From the NCBI RefSeq assembly GCF_014646055.1, contig NZ_BMMS01000002.1, forward strand, positions 313,770-377,769: a stretch of DNA of 64,000 nucleotides, in the 5' to 3' direction. Below the pieces are notes generated by a model. That model had not been told where the DNA came from. It saw only the letters and a list, made by a program, of their open reading frames with translations, and searched no databases. The position numbers were made by a program, and so were the translations under genes. This DNA is from Wenjunlia tyrosinilytica (GTDB taxonomy: Bacteria; Actinomycetota; Actinomycetes; Streptomycetales; Streptomycetaceae). Below, in pieces: positions 52,067-61,149 of this stretch (its first letter is position 1; the number at the start of each line of letters is the position of its first letter).

Positions 52067-52762
52067 ATGGTCACCTCGGTACCGAGCCGTCCCTGGGTGA
52101 CGTATGCCCTCATCGCGGCGAACTGCGCGGTCTTCCTGGCCGGCCCGGCCGCCGGTCCGGTCGCGGGCACGGGGACGGGCACGGCGCAGATGGAGCAGGA
52201 GGCGTACTTCCATCGGTGGGGTGTCGTACCGGTGGATCTGCTGGCCAATGAGCGGGCCGGATCCGTGCTCACCGCGATGTTCGTGCACGGCAGCTGGCTG
52301 CACCTGCTCGGGAACGCCCTGTTCCTCCATGTCTTCGGCGCACGCCTCGAGGGCCGCCTGGGCCATCTCCACTTCGCCGTCTTCTACCTGGCGGCGGGCA
52401 CCGCGGCCACGTACGGCTACGCCCTGGGACACGCGGACTCCCGACACGCCCTGATCGGCGCGTCGGGGGCCATCGCGGGGGTGCTCGGCGCGTATCTGTG
52501 CCTGTATCCCAGGGCACGGGTGACCAGCCTGGTCCCCGCCCTGTTCTTCCTGCCGCTGCGCTTCCCGGCGTGGCTGGTGCTGGGGGTGTGGTTCGCCCTG
52601 CAGTGGCTGGCCCTGCGCGCCGAGCCGCCGGGGCCGGGCATCGCCCACCTGGCGCACGTCGCCGGGTTCGCCGCGGGCTTCGCCTACGCATGGGCCCGCT
52701 ACCGGCGAGCGGATACCCTGGGCGGCGCAGCCAGGGCGAACCGAGGAGACAGCCAGCCGTGA
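52067..52762 (+). CDS. Rhomboid-family intramembrane serine protease
   Basis: A 231-aa polytopic protein with six hydrophobic segments. The catalytic Ser is in GASGAIAGVLGAYL (about residues 133-146) and the catalytic His in HLAHVAGFAAGFAYA near the C-terminus. The oxyanion/N-terminal signature HGSWLHLLGNALFLHVFG (about 83-100) is present. ATG 52067 is the likely start. The following RAM-domain gene begins in the stop codon (GTGA), so they are coupled. Substrates unknown. Confidence 0.9.
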   Translation: MVTSVPSRPWVTYALIAANCAVFLAGPAAGPVAGTGTGTAQMEQEAYFHRWGVVPVDLLANERAGSVLTAMFVHGSWLHLLGNALFLHVFGARLEGRLGHLHFAVFYLAAGTAATYGYALGHADSRHALIGASGAIAGVLGAYLCLYPRARVTSLVPALFFLPLRFPAWLVLGVWFALQWLALRAEPPGPGIAHLAHVAGFAAGFAYAWARYRRADTLGGAARANRGDSQP

Positions 52763-53040
52763 TCACCGCCATCGTGCTCATCAAGACCAGCGTCGACCGG
52801 ATCCCCGAGATCGCCGAGTCCATCGCCGCCCTGGAGGGCGTCAGCGAGGTCTACTCGGTGACCGGCACGTACGACCTGGTGGCGATGGTCCGCGTGCGGG
52901 CCCACGAGGACCTCGCCGACGTCATCCCGGGCAAGGTCAACAAGGTGGCGGGTGTGCTCGAGACCGAGACCCACATCGCGTTCCGCACCTACTCCCAGCA
53001 CGACCTGGAAGCGGCCTTCGCCATCGGCCTGGAGTCATGA
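52759..53040 (+). CDS. Stand-alone Lrp/AsnC ligand-binding (RAM) domain protein
   Basis: A 93-aa protein that is entirely a RAM/ACT-like domain (MITAIVLIKTSVDRIPEIAE ... VYSVTGTYDLVAMVRVR), without the DNA-binding half of Lrp/AsnC. Such proteins oligomerise and bind amino acids. It overlaps the rhomboid stop by 4 bases. It could be a heteromeric partner of full-length Lrp regulators encoded elsewhere. Confidence 0.88.
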   Translation: MITAIVLIKTSVDRIPEIAESIAALEGVSEVYSVTGTYDLVAMVRVRAHEDLADVIPGKVNKVAGVLETETHIAFRTYSQHDLEAAFAIGLES

Positions 53041-53062
53041 CGCACACCCGCCGCCGCCTCTT

Positions 53063-54454
53063 CTAGCGCGCGGGGACGCAGCGGCCGTCCTCCGTCCGGT
53101 ACTCCCACTTGGCGCCCTCGCCGACCAGCTCGCGCACGGCCGCCACGAAACGCTCCACATGCTCGTCCGGCGTCCCGGCGCCGAAGCTCACCCGGATGGC
53201 GTTCAGCGACCGCTCGCCCGGCTCCGCCTCCGGAGCACCGCACTCCCCCGGCTCGTCCGGCGTCCCGCCCAGCAGGGTGCGCACGAGCGGGTGCGCGCAG
53301 AACAGTCCGTCGCGCACCCCGATCCCGTACTCGGCGGACAGCGCCGCCGCGAAGTGCGAGCTGTTCCAGCCCTCGACGACGAACGAGATGACACCGACCC
53401 TGGGCGCGTCGTCACCGAACAGGGACAGCACCCTCACCTGCGGCACCTCGGCTAGCCCCGCCCGCACCCTCGCCACGAGCGCCTGCTCGCGCTCGACGAG
53501 CGAGTCGAAGCCCGCCTCGGCCAGCGCTCGGCAGGCCGAGGCGATGGAGTAGGCGCCGATCACATTGGGGGAGCCGGCCTCGTGGCGGGCGGCGCTGGTG
53601 TGCCACTCCACGTCCACGCCGCCGTCCTCGCGCCGGGAGACCTTGCGGCTGGCGCCTCCTCCGGCGAGGTAGGGCTCGGCGTCCACCAGCCAGTCGGAGC
53701 GCCCGGCCAGCACACCGGAGCCGAACGGGGCGTAGAGCTTGTGCCCGGAGAACGCCACCCAGTCCACACCGAGTTCGGCCAGTGACACGGGGTGGTGGGG
53801 GGCGAGCTGCGCCGCGTCCAGCACGATCCTGGCGCCGTGGCGGTGCGCGGTCTCGGTGAGCTCGCGCACCGGCCACAGCTCACCGGTCACATTCGAGGCA
53901 CCCGTCACACAGACCAGCCGGGGGCCCTGCTCGCTCTCCTCCAGTGCCCGTTCCAGCGAAGCGACGGCCTCGGCCGGAGTGCGCGGGGCGGACAGGTAGG
54001 TCACCTCGGCGTCGCGCCAGGGCAGGAGCGAGGCATGGTGCTCGGTCTCGAAGACGAAGACGCGAGTGCCCCGCGGGAGGACGGCCGCGAGGAGGTTGAG
54101 CGAGTCGGTGGTCGAGCGGGTGAAGACGACCTGGTCGCCCTCGCGGCACCCCAGGAAGTCGGCGACGGTCGCCCGGCTCTGCTCGAACAGCTCCGTGGAC
54201 AGCTGGGACAGGTAGCCCGCACCCCGGTGCACGCTGCCGTAGTAGGGGGCGTAGGCGGCGACGTCGTCCCACACCCGCTGGAGCGCGGGGGCGCTCGCCG
54301 CGTAGTCCAGCGCCGCGTAGGTCACCTCTCCCCCGGTCACCAGCGGCACCAGGACATCACGGCCGAGGACCGGAAGAGGTGCGGACGACCCCCCGCAGGA
54401 GGACGAACCCCCGCAAACCGTGGCGGAAGAGGCAGCGGAAGAGTACACAGACAT
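53063..54454 (-). CDS. Class V aminotransferase-fold PLP enzyme (cysteine-desulfurase-like)
   Basis: A 463-aa protein with the fold-type I core: STTDSLNLLA (PLP phosphate), TEHHASLLPW, VLDAAQLAPHH (Asp), and the Schiff-base Lys in VAFSGHKLYAPFGSG (about residue 231). Similar to SufS/CsdA and isopenicillin-epimerase-like enzymes. The 25-residue N-terminus is Ser/Cys-rich (CGGSSSCGGSS), unusual for the family. A short cysteine-coding uORF lies about 130 bases upstream, which would suit cysteine-responsive control. The exact substrate is not determinable here. Confidence 0.85.
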   Translation of the reverse strand: MSVYSSAASSATVCGGSSSCGGSSAPLPVLGRDVLVPLVTGGEVTYAALDYAASAPALQRVWDDVAAYAPYYGSVHRGAGYLSQLSTELFEQSRATVADFLGCREGDQVVFTRSTTDSLNLLAAVLPRGTRVFVFETEHHASLLPWRDAEVTYLSAPRTPAEAVASLERALEESEQGPRLVCVTGASNVTGELWPVRELTETAHRHGARIVLDAAQLAPHHPVSLAELGVDWVAFSGHKLYAPFGSGVLAGRSDWLVDAEPYLAGGGASRKVSRREDGGVDVEWHTSAARHEAGSPNVIGAYSIASACRALAEAGFDSLVEREQALVARVRAGLAEVPQVRVLSLFGDDAPRVGVISFVVEGWNSSHFAAALSAEYGIGVRDGLFCAHPLVRTLLGGTPDEPGECGAPEAEPGERSLNAIRVSFGAGTPDEHVERFVAAVRELVGEGAKWEYRTEDGRCVPAR

Positions 54455-54584
54455 GGCGAAGGCTCCCGATGAGCGTCAAGAGGGCGACGGAGAGTTCGGC
54501 GTCCGATCGACCGGCGCGCGAAGGATCGGCGCGACGGGACCGGCGCGGAGCAGTCAGCTCTGAAGAACGCATGGCACGGCGGCG

Positions 54585-54602
54585 TCAGCACGCACAGCGC
54601 AC
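54585..54602 (-). CDS. Possible cysteine-rich mini uORF (MRCAC)
   Basis: GTG CGC TGT GCG TGC TGA encodes M-R-C-A-C and stops. It lies in the 5' region of the PLP-enzyme gene on the same strand. Short Cys-codon uORFs are known attenuators of cysteine/sulfur genes in actinobacteria. There is no clear Shine-Dalgarno, so translation would have to be leaderless or weak. A five-codon frame can arise by chance; confidence is low. Otherwise the 54455-55001 stretch holds only the direct repeat below and no gene. Confidence 0.3.
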   Translation of the reverse strand: MRCAC

Positions 54603-54931
54603 CTGCGATGGGGAGATGGGCCGACAGGCCCTAGCGCATTCGCTTGCTCACGACACAACTCCTCGGATGTCCCAGACCTGGACCCCTGGAGTGTCGCGAG
54701 GGGTCCGCGCTTGCCGTAGACCCTTCGCCTACGGCCTGGTCATCACCCGGGGCACCCCGCCACGGACGGAGGGTTGCCGGACAGCGGGCCGGGGCCTGTG
54801 TCGCTGTCACTCGTGACCTGCCCAGGAGTATGGCACAGGGTGGTCGGTGCGCAAGACGACGTTCCACACTGTGGACGCCGCCCGCGCACCGGACCGGCTC
54901 CGCGTCCGCTGCTCCGCCATTTCCTTGCCGT

Positions 54932-54998
54932 CCCCTTGGCGGCCACCGCGCGGCAGCTCCCCGCCGGGTTTCCTTCGGTCCCCCTTGGCGGCCACCGC
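54932..54998. repeat. 18-bp direct repeat downstream of trpD
   Basis: CCCCTTGGCGGCCACCGC at 54932-54949 and again at 54981-54998, 49 bases apart. On the minus strand each resembles the last codons of trpD (GGGTGGCCGCGACCAAGGAG), so they may be decayed partial copies of its 3' end. Confidence 0.6.
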
Positions 54999-55001
54999 TG
55001 G

Positions 55002-55019
55002 GCCGCCCTGCCGGGCGGC
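55002..55019 (-). terminator. Hairpin at the trpD stop codon
   Basis: 7-bp arms GCCGCCC and GGGCGGC (55002-55008, 55013-55019) with a 4-base loop; the stem touches the trpD TAG. Likely terminator, modest stem. Confidence 0.5.
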
Positions 55020-56083
55020 TACTCCTTGGTCGCGGCCACCCACCGCTCGAGAACGGAGCGGGCGGCGCCGGAGTCGATGGACTCGGCCGCCTTCCCGATC
55101 CCGGCCGCGAGCTGCTCGGCCAGCGGGGCCGAGGACTGGTCCAGGGCGACCAGCGCCGCCGCCGAGTTCAGCAGCACCGCGTCCCGCACCGGCCCCGTCT
55201 CCCCGCCCAGCAGCCTTCGCGCCACCTCGGCGTTGTGGGCCGCGTCGGCCCCGCTCAGCGCGGAGACCGGCACCAGCTCCAGACCGACGTCCCTGGGGTC
55301 GAAGGTCTCCCGGGCGACGTCGCCGCCGCGCACCCTCCACACCTGGGAAGTCGCCGTCGTCGTCAGCTCGTCCAGGCCGTCGTCGCCGCGGAAGACCAGC
55401 GCCGACACCCCCCGCTCGGCCAGCACCCCGGCCACGATCGGCGCCATCCGCGGATCCGCGACCCCGGTGGCCTGCGCCCGCACCCGCGCCGGGTTGGTCA
55501 GCGGGCCGAGGAAGTTGAACGTCGTGGCGATGCCCAGCTCCCGACGTGCCTGGGCCACATGCCGCAGGGCCGGGTGGAACTTCACCGCGAAACAGAAGGT
55601 GATGCCCGCCTCCTCGGCCACCTCCGCCACCCGCCCGGGCGTCAGCTCCAGATTGACGCCGAGCTGCTCCAGTACATCGGAGGCACCGCTCGCGGACGAG
55701 GCGGCCCGGTTGCCGTGCTTGACCACGCGCGCCCCGGTGCCCGCCACGACGATCGCGGACATCGTGGAGATATTGACGGTCTTGGCCCCGTCGCCGCCGG
55801 TACCGACGATGTCGACGGTGGGACCTGGGACCTCGATGAGGTTGGCGTGGTCGTACATGGTGCGGACCAGGCCGTTGACCTCTTCCACCGTCTCGCCCTT
55901 GGCCCGCAGCGCGACCGCGAAGCCGGCGATCTGGACGTCGGTCGCCTCGCCGTTCATGATCCGGTCCATCGCCCAGGCCGTGTCGTCGGCGCTGAGGTCG
56001 TCGCCACGCAGGAGGGCGTTCAGTACGGCCGGCCAGGTGCGGGCCTGCGCGCGGTCGCCGCCTGTCGGGGTCGCATCGCTCAT
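55019..56083 (-). CDS. trpD: Anthranilate phosphoribosyltransferase
   Basis: Transfers phosphoribose from PRPP to anthranilate, the second step of the tryptophan branch. The 354-aa enzyme has [21 protein letters not shown] (PRPP loop, about residues 88-108), [19 protein letters not shown] (about 119-137), and [11 protein letters not shown] (about 185). Start ATG 56083 has GGAG 8 bases upstream. It stands alone, not in a trp operon; the anthranilate synthase lies 30 kb away and is attenuator-controlled, whereas no leader with Trp codons is visible here. Confidence 0.95.
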   Translation of the reverse strand: MSDATPTGGDRAQARTWPAVLNALLRGDDLSADDTAWAMDRIMNGEATDVQIAGFAVALRAKGETVEEVNGLVRTMYDHANLIEVPGPTVDIVGTGGDGAKTVNISTMSAIVVAGTGARVVKHGNRAASSASGASDVLEQLGVNLELTPGRVAEVAEEAGITFCFAVKFHPALRHVAQARRELGIATTFNFLGPLTNPARVRAQATGVADPRMAPIVAGVLAERGVSALVFRGDDGLDELTTTATSQVWRVRGGDVARETFDPRDVGLELVPVSALSGADAAHNAEVARRLLGGETGPVRDAVLLNSAAALVALDQSSAPLAEQLAAGIGKAAESIDSGAARSVLERWVAATKE

Positions 56084-56165
56084 GGTCCACACTCCAGTGG
56101 TCGGCCACCCCCACCTCGAACCGGTGAGGGGTAGGTGTCAAGGGACGCCGACCACCCTACTGAGC

Positions 56166-56191
56166 GACGGCGGGCCCGCGGGCCCGCCGTC
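56166..56191 (-). terminator. 26-bp perfect palindrome, terminator of the receiver-like gene
   Basis: GACGGCGGGCCCG followed directly by CGGGCCCGCCGTC, 26 bases beyond the stop of the minus-strand gene ending at 56218. The uninterrupted self-complementarity fits a GC-rich Streptomyces terminator. Confidence 0.65.
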
Positions 56192-56217
56192 CAGCAGTCA
56201 AGAAAGCGCGACCCCGC

Positions 56218-56637
56218 TCACCCCGCGGCGCGGTGTCCGAACCGCTGGCGCAGGAGCCCGGCGAGCGACTCCGACAGGGCCACCGGGTCGATGGGGTGCG
56301 TCACCGAGGCGTCGGCCCGGCTCCAGGTGGCCAGCCACGCGTCCTGCGGGCGCCCGATCAGGAGCAGGACCGGCGGGCAGTGGAAGACCTCGTCCTTGAT
56401 CTGCCGGCACACGCCCATGCCGCCGACGGGGACCGCCTCGCCGTCGAGGACGCAGACGTCGATGCCGCCCTTCTCCAGCTGGGCGAGGACCGCGGGCACG
56501 GTGGCGCACTCGAGGTACTCCACCTTCGGCACGTCGGACGCCGGGCGGCGGCCCGCCGCGAGGCGCACCTGCTGGCGGGTGTTGGCATCGTCGCTGTAGA
56601 CCAGCACGGTGGCGGTCTGCGGCGCGGTGTTGCTCAT
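56218..56637 (-). CDS. Atypical response-regulator receiver protein
   Basis: A 139-aa single receiver-like domain: acidic pair in VLVYSDDANTR (about residues 12-20), presumed phospho-acceptor Asp in VCVLDGEAVPVGG (about 60), but the invariant Lys loop reads VTHPIDPVAL instead of KP, and the switch Ser/Thr position is Gly in LLLIGRP. It probably does not undergo normal phosphorylation-driven switching. ATG 56637 has a GGGGG site. It diverges from the cytochrome oxidase gene ctaE with about 200 bases between starts. No output domain is present. Confidence 0.75.
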   Translation of the reverse strand: MSNTAPQTATVLVYSDDANTRQQVRLAAGRRPASDVPKVEYLECATVPAVLAQLEKGGIDVCVLDGEAVPVGGMGVCRQIKDEVFHCPPVLLLIGRPQDAWLATWSRADASVTHPIDPVALSESLAGLLRQRFGHRAAG

Positions 56638-56837
56638 GTGCGGTGCCCCCAAAAGTGATCCCGAAGTGATCCCGGCAACTGGCGGGGATGCTACTCCCGA
56701 CCGGTCGGGTCGCAGCAGGGTCCGGGCCCCGAAAGATCGGCTCTCCCCCCAACGAGCGAAGCCCCGCAACCGCGGGCCCGGCCCGGACACGCTGAAGGGG
56801 ACCCCCCGGAGTGTGGGCGGGATAAGCGACCGACATA

Positions 56838-57455
56838 ATGTCGGTCGTGGCGACAGCAACTGTAGATACCGGGCACGCGCACCCCTCGGTCAACCGGCCG
56901 AACCTGGTCAGCGTCGGAACCATCATTTGGTTGAGTTCCGAGCTGATGTTCTTCGCGGCCCTCTTCGCGATGTACTTCACCGCTCGCTCGGTGACCGGTT
57001 CCGAGTTCTGGAAGGATCACGCGGAAGCGTTGAACCTCCCGTTCTCGGCGACGAACACCACGATCCTGGTGCTCTCCTCCCTCACCTGCCAGCTCGGCGT
57101 GTTCGCGGCAGAGCGCGGTGACGTGAAGAAGCTGCGGCGCTGGTTCGTGATCACGTTCATGATGGGCGCGATCTTCATCGGGGGGCAGATCTTCGAGTAC
57201 ACCGAGCTCGTCAAGCACGACGGACTGTCCCTCTCGTCCAGCGTGTACGGCTCGGTGTTCTACCTGACCACGGGCTTCCACGGTCTGCACGTGACGGGCG
57301 GCCTCATCGCCTTCCTGTTCGTGCTGGGCAGGACGTACGCCGCGAAGAGATTCACGCACGAGCAGGCCACTGCCGCGATCGTCGTGTCCTACTACTGGCA
57401 CTTCGTCGACGTCGTCTGGATCGGCCTCTTCGCCACGATCTACCTCATCAGGTAA
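56838..57455 (+). CDS. ctaE: Cytochrome c oxidase subunit III
   Basis: A 205-aa, five-helix subunit of the aa3 oxidase, starting [20 protein letters not shown]. Typical segments are [17 protein letters not shown] (first helix), [17 protein letters not shown] and [19 protein letters not shown] at the end. Actinobacterial subunit III is shorter than the mitochondrial form. It is the first gene of ctaE-qcrC-qcrA-qcrB, the order that builds the bc1-aa3 supercomplex. Confidence 0.96.
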   Translation: MSVVATATVDTGHAHPSVNRPNLVSVGTIIWLSSELMFFAALFAMYFTARSVTGSEFWKDHAEALNLPFSATNTTILVLSSLTCQLGVFAAERGDVKKLRRWFVITFMMGAIFIGGQIFEYTELVKHDGLSLSSSVYGSVFYLTTGFHGLHVTGGLIAFLFVLGRTYAAKRFTHEQATAAIVVSYYWHFVDVVWIGLFATIYLIR

Positions 57456-57553
57456 CCAGTCCTGACCTCCGGTCACGCCCCGCGGCAACGCGACGCGCCG
57501 CTGACCGGCATCGACGAACACTGACGCTGAAGATCCTGACACCGGGGTAATCC

Positions 57554-58363
57554 GTGAAAAAGCTCTCCGTGCGACGGCGCCATCCGCTGGCGGCGCTTGT
57601 CGTCCTACTCTTCGCGCTCGCGGCCACCGGGGGGCTGTACGCCGCGTTCGCGCCTGCCAAGACCGCGCAGGCCGACTCCTCCTCCCAGTCGATCGCGATC
57701 GAAGAGGGCAAGAAGCTGTACGCCACCGGCTGCTCGAGCTGCCACGGCCCCGGCGGTCAGGGCAGCACCGACGGCCCGTCCCTGGTGGGTGTCGGCGCCG
57801 CCGCCGTCGACTTCCAGGTGGGCACCGGCCGTATGCCCGCCCAGCAGCCCGGCGCCCAGGTGCCGAAGAAGCAGCCCATCTACACGCAGGCGCAGATCGA
57901 CCAGCTCGCCGCGTACATCGCTTCCCTGGGCCCCGGCCCCGGCATCCCGTCGAAGAAGCAGTACGACCCCAAGGGCGGGGACATCGCCGCCGGCGGTGAG
58001 CTGTTCCGCACCAACTGCGCGCAGTGCCACAACTTCGCCGGCGAGGGCGGTGCGCTCACGGACGGCAAGTACGCGCCGAGCCTTCGCGGTGTGGACCCCA
58101 AGCACATCTACGAGGCGATGCTCACGGGCCCCCAGCAAATGCCCACTTTCCCCGACACCACGATGCCGGAGAAGGCCAAGAGGGACATCATCGCGTATGT
58201 CAACGACACCACAAGGGCCGACAACCCCAACCCGGGCGGGTTCTCCCTGGGCCGTCTCGGCCCGGTCACCGAGGGACTCTTCGGTTGGATCTTCGGCCTC
58301 GGCGCGCTGATCGCCACCGCCGTGTGGGTCGCTGCCCGGACCGCTAAGGCCAGGAAGTCATGA
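57554..58363 (+). CDS. qcrC: Dihaem cytochrome c1 subunit of bc1 complex
   Basis: A 269-aa protein with an N-terminal membrane anchor (ALVVLLFALAATGGLYAAF, about residues 14-32), two c-type haem motifs (CSSCH about 58-62; CAQCH about 155-159), and a C-terminal membrane helix (GWIFGLGALIATAVWVA). The tandem haem domain replaces both cytochrome c1 and a soluble cytochrome c, as in all actinobacterial supercomplexes. The start is GTG 57554. Its stop overlaps the qcrA start by 4 bases. Confidence 0.96.
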   Translation: MKKLSVRRRHPLAALVVLLFALAATGGLYAAFAPAKTAQADSSSQSIAIEEGKKLYATGCSSCHGPGGQGSTDGPSLVGVGAAAVDFQVGTGRMPAQQPGAQVPKKQPIYTQAQIDQLAAYIASLGPGPGIPSKKQYDPKGGDIAAGGELFRTNCAQCHNFAGEGGALTDGKYAPSLRGVDPKHIYEAMLTGPQQMPTFPDTTMPEKAKRDIIAYVNDTTRADNPNPGGFSLGRLGPVTEGLFGWIFGLGALIATAVWVAARTAKARKS

Positions 58364-59415
58364 GTAGCCAGGACACCCCAGAAGAGAACCTGCCGGCCGA
58401 GCCGCCGCACGGTACGGACGCGGAGATCGCGCCCAGCGACGCACTCGTCCCCGACCCGGGGCTGCCGCCCCACCTGCCCCGCCGGCAGGACATCGACGAG
58501 CGGGCCGCCAAGCGGTCCGAGCGTGCGGTCGCGGGCCTGTTCACGCTGTCGATGCTGGCGACGATCGGCTTCATCGCCGGATTCGTGGCCATCGACGTGG
58601 ACAAGATCATCTACGTCTGGCCGATCGGTCACATCAGCGCGCTGAACTTCACCCTGGGCTGCACGCTGGGCATCGCGCTGTTCGCCATCGGCGCCGGCGC
58701 GGTCCACTGGGCGCGCACGCTGATGTCCGACGAGGAGGTGGTGGACGAGCGCCACCCCATCGAGGCTCCTCCGGAGGTCCGCCAGCGGGTCATCCAGGAC
58801 TTCCGCAAGGGCGCCGGGGAGAGCCAGTTCGGCCGCCGCAAGCTGATCCGCAACACGATGTTCGGCGCGCTGGCCCTGGTGCCCCTGTCCGGTGTGGTCC
58901 TCCTGCGCGACCTCGGCCCGCTGCCCGGCGACAAGCTGCGCCACACGCTGTGGGCCAAGGGCAAGCTGCTGATCAACCAGAACACCAACGAGCCGATGAA
59001 GCCGTCGGACATCACGGTCGGGTCGTTGACCTTCGCCAAGCCCGACGGCCTGGAGGAGACGGCGGAGGACTTCCAGGAGCAGATCGCCAAGGCGGCGCTG
59101 ATGATCGTCCGGCTCGAGCCGGAGGACATCAAGGACAAGCGTGAGCTCGAGTGGGGCCACGAGGGCATCGTGGCCTTCTCCAAGATCTGCACGCACGTCG
59201 GCTGCCCGATCAGCCTCTACGAACAGCAGACCCACCACGTGCTCTGCCCGTGCCACCAGTCCACCTTCGACCTCGCCGACGGCGCCCGAGTGATCTTCGG
59301 CCCGGCGGGTCACGCCCTTCCGCAGCTGCGGATCAGCGTGAACTCCGACGGCTACCTCGAAGCGCTCGGCGACTTCACCGAGCCCGTCGGCCCGAGCTTC
59401 TGGGAGCGCGGATGA
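58360..59415 (+). CDS. qcrA: Rieske iron-sulfur subunit of bc1 complex
   Basis: A 351-aa subunit. An acidic N-terminus is followed by three membrane helices (about residues 60-85, 95-120 and 165-185), the actinobacterial form, and the Rieske fold with cluster ligands in CTHVGC (about 277-282) and CPCHQSTF (about 297-304). It overlaps qcrC upstream (ATGA) and qcrB downstream (ATGA), so the three are translated together. Confidence 0.96.
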   Translation: MSSQDTPEENLPAEPPHGTDAEIAPSDALVPDPGLPPHLPRRQDIDERAAKRSERAVAGLFTLSMLATIGFIAGFVAIDVDKIIYVWPIGHISALNFTLGCTLGIALFAIGAGAVHWARTLMSDEEVVDERHPIEAPPEVRQRVIQDFRKGAGESQFGRRKLIRNTMFGALALVPLSGVVLLRDLGPLPGDKLRHTLWAKGKLLINQNTNEPMKPSDITVGSLTFAKPDGLEETAEDFQEQIAKAALMIVRLEPEDIKDKRELEWGHEGIVAFSKICTHVGCPISLYEQQTHHVLCPCHQSTFDLADGARVIFGPAGHALPQLRISVNSDGYLEALGDFTEPVGPSFWERG

Positions 59416-61043
59416 GCACCAACGACAACCCGAAGTCCCGGGAGAAGGCCCCCGCGGGACAGAAGGCCGCCGACTGGGCGGACGGACGGGTCGGCCTGTA
59501 CAACCTGGCCAAGTCCAACCTGCGGAAGATCTTCCCGGACCACTGGTCGTTCATGCTGGGCGAGATCTGCCTCTACAGCTTCATCATCATCATCCTCACG
59601 GGTGTGTACCTGACGCTGTTCTTCAAGCCCAGCATGGGCGAGGTCGTCTACCACGGCTCCTATGTCCCGCTCCAGGGCGTGCGGATGTCCGAGGCGTACG
59701 AGTCGACGCTGAACATCAGCTTCGACGTGCGCGGCGGCCTGCTGGTCCGGCAGATCCACCACTGGGCGGCCATCGTCTTCGTGGCGGGCATGCTCGTCCA
59801 CATGATGCGGGTGTTCTTCACCGGGGCGTTCCGCAAGCCGCGTGAGATCAACTGGACGTTCGGCTTCCTCCTGCTCGTCATGGGTATGTTCGACGGCTTC
59901 CTCGGCTACTCCCTCCCCGACGACCTGCTGTCGGGTACGGGTATCCGGTTCATGGAGGGCGCGGTGCTCTCCGTGCCGATCGTCGGCACCTACCTGTCGT
60001 TCTTCCTCTTCGGCGGGCAGTTCCCGGGCTTCGACGTCGTGCCGCGGTTCTTCACCATCCACATCCTTCTGCTGCCCGGCATCATGCTGGGCCTGGTGGT
60101 GGCGCACCTCATCCTGGTCGTCTACCACAAGCACACGCAGTTCCCCGGTCCCGGCAAGACCAACAAGAACGTCGTCGGCATGCCGCTGATGCCGGTCTAC
60201 ATGGCCAAGGCCGGCGGGTTCTTCTTCGTGGTCTTCGGTGTCATCACGCTGCTGTCCGCGATCGCCACGGTCAACCCGATCTGGGCGTACGGCCCCTACC
60301 GGCCGGACCAGGTCTCCACGGACGCCCAGCCCGACTGGTACATGGGCTTCTCCGAGGGCCTGATCCGCATCATGCCGGGCTGGGAGATCAACTTCGCCGG
60401 GCACACGCTGGTCCTGGGTGTGTTCATCCCGCTGATCGTCTTCCCGCTGGTCCTCACGGCCATCGCGGTGTACCCGTTCATCGAGTCGTGGGTCACCGGT
60501 GACAAGCGCGAGCACCACCTGCTGGACCGCCCGCGCAACGCTCCGACCCGTACCGGTCTCGGTGTGGCGTGGATCAGCCTCTACCTGATCCTGCTCGTCG
60601 GTGGTGGCAACGACCTGTTCGCGACCCACTTCCACCTGTCGATCAACGCGATCACCTGGGTGGTCCGGGTGAGCTTCTTCGTCCTGCCGCCGGTGGCGTT
60701 CATCATCACCAAGCGGATCTGCCTGGGCCTCCAGCGCCGGGACCGCGAGAAGGTGCTGCACGGCCGCGAGACGGGCGTCATCAAGCGGCTGCCGCACGGC
60801 GAGTTCATCGAGGTGCACGAGCCGCTGCCGCAGGGGAAGGTGTTCGAGCTCACCGCCCACGACCAGCCGAAGCCGCTGGAGATCGGGGCCGAGGTCGACG
60901 AGAACGGCGTCGTCCGCAAGGTCAAGCGCACGCAGAAGGTGCGGGCCAAGCTCTCGCAGGCCTTCTACGGCGAGGGAAGCCAGATCCCGAAGCCGACCCC
61001 GCAGGAGCACGAGGAGATCACGAGCGGCCACGGCCACCACTGA
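59412..61043 (+). CDS. qcrB: Cytochrome b subunit of bc1 complex
   Basis: A 543-aa protein with the cytochrome b core: eight or more membrane helices, haem-ligating His pairs in VRQIHHWAAIVFV and FTIHILLLPGIMLGLVVAHLILV, and the Qo-site region PNPIWAYGPY-like VNPIWAYGPY. A C-terminal cytoplasmic extension of about 150 residues (HGRETGVIKRLPHGEFIEVH) is typical of actinobacteria. ATG 59412 overlaps the qcrA stop; the longer frame upstream is not used. A 20-bp terminator follows. Confidence 0.96.
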   Translation: MSTNDNPKSREKAPAGQKAADWADGRVGLYNLAKSNLRKIFPDHWSFMLGEICLYSFIIIILTGVYLTLFFKPSMGEVVYHGSYVPLQGVRMSEAYESTLNISFDVRGGLLVRQIHHWAAIVFVAGMLVHMMRVFFTGAFRKPREINWTFGFLLLVMGMFDGFLGYSLPDDLLSGTGIRFMEGAVLSVPIVGTYLSFFLFGGQFPGFDVVPRFFTIHILLLPGIMLGLVVAHLILVVYHKHTQFPGPGKTNKNVVGMPLMPVYMAKAGGFFFVVFGVITLLSAIATVNPIWAYGPYRPDQVSTDAQPDWYMGFSEGLIRIMPGWEINFAGHTLVLGVFIPLIVFPLVLTAIAVYPFIESWVTGDKREHHLLDRPRNAPTRTGLGVAWISLYLILLVGGGNDLFATHFHLSINAITWVVRVSFFVLPPVAFIITKRICLGLQRRDREKVLHGRETGVIKRLPHGEFIEVHEPLPQGKVFELTAHDQPKPLEIGAEVDENGVVRKVKRTQKVRAKLSQAFYGEGSQIPKPTPQEHEEITSGHGHH

Positions 61044-61070
61044 GGCCGCTGACCGCGAAGAGGCGCCACA

Positions 61071-61115
61071 GCCGAGGGCCTCGGCAGGACATCGCGTCCT
61101 GCCGAGGCCCTCGGC
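61071..61115. terminator. Strong bidirectional terminator after qcrB
   Basis: Perfect 20-bp arms (61071-61090 and 61096-61115; GCCGAGGGCCTCGGCAGGAC and its complement) with a 5-base ATCGC loop, between convergent qcrB (ends 61043) and the L,D-transpeptidase gene (ends 61150). Confidence 0.92.
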
Positions 61116-61149
61116 GTTCGTGCTCCTTCCCGCCCGGTCGGCCGGCTCG

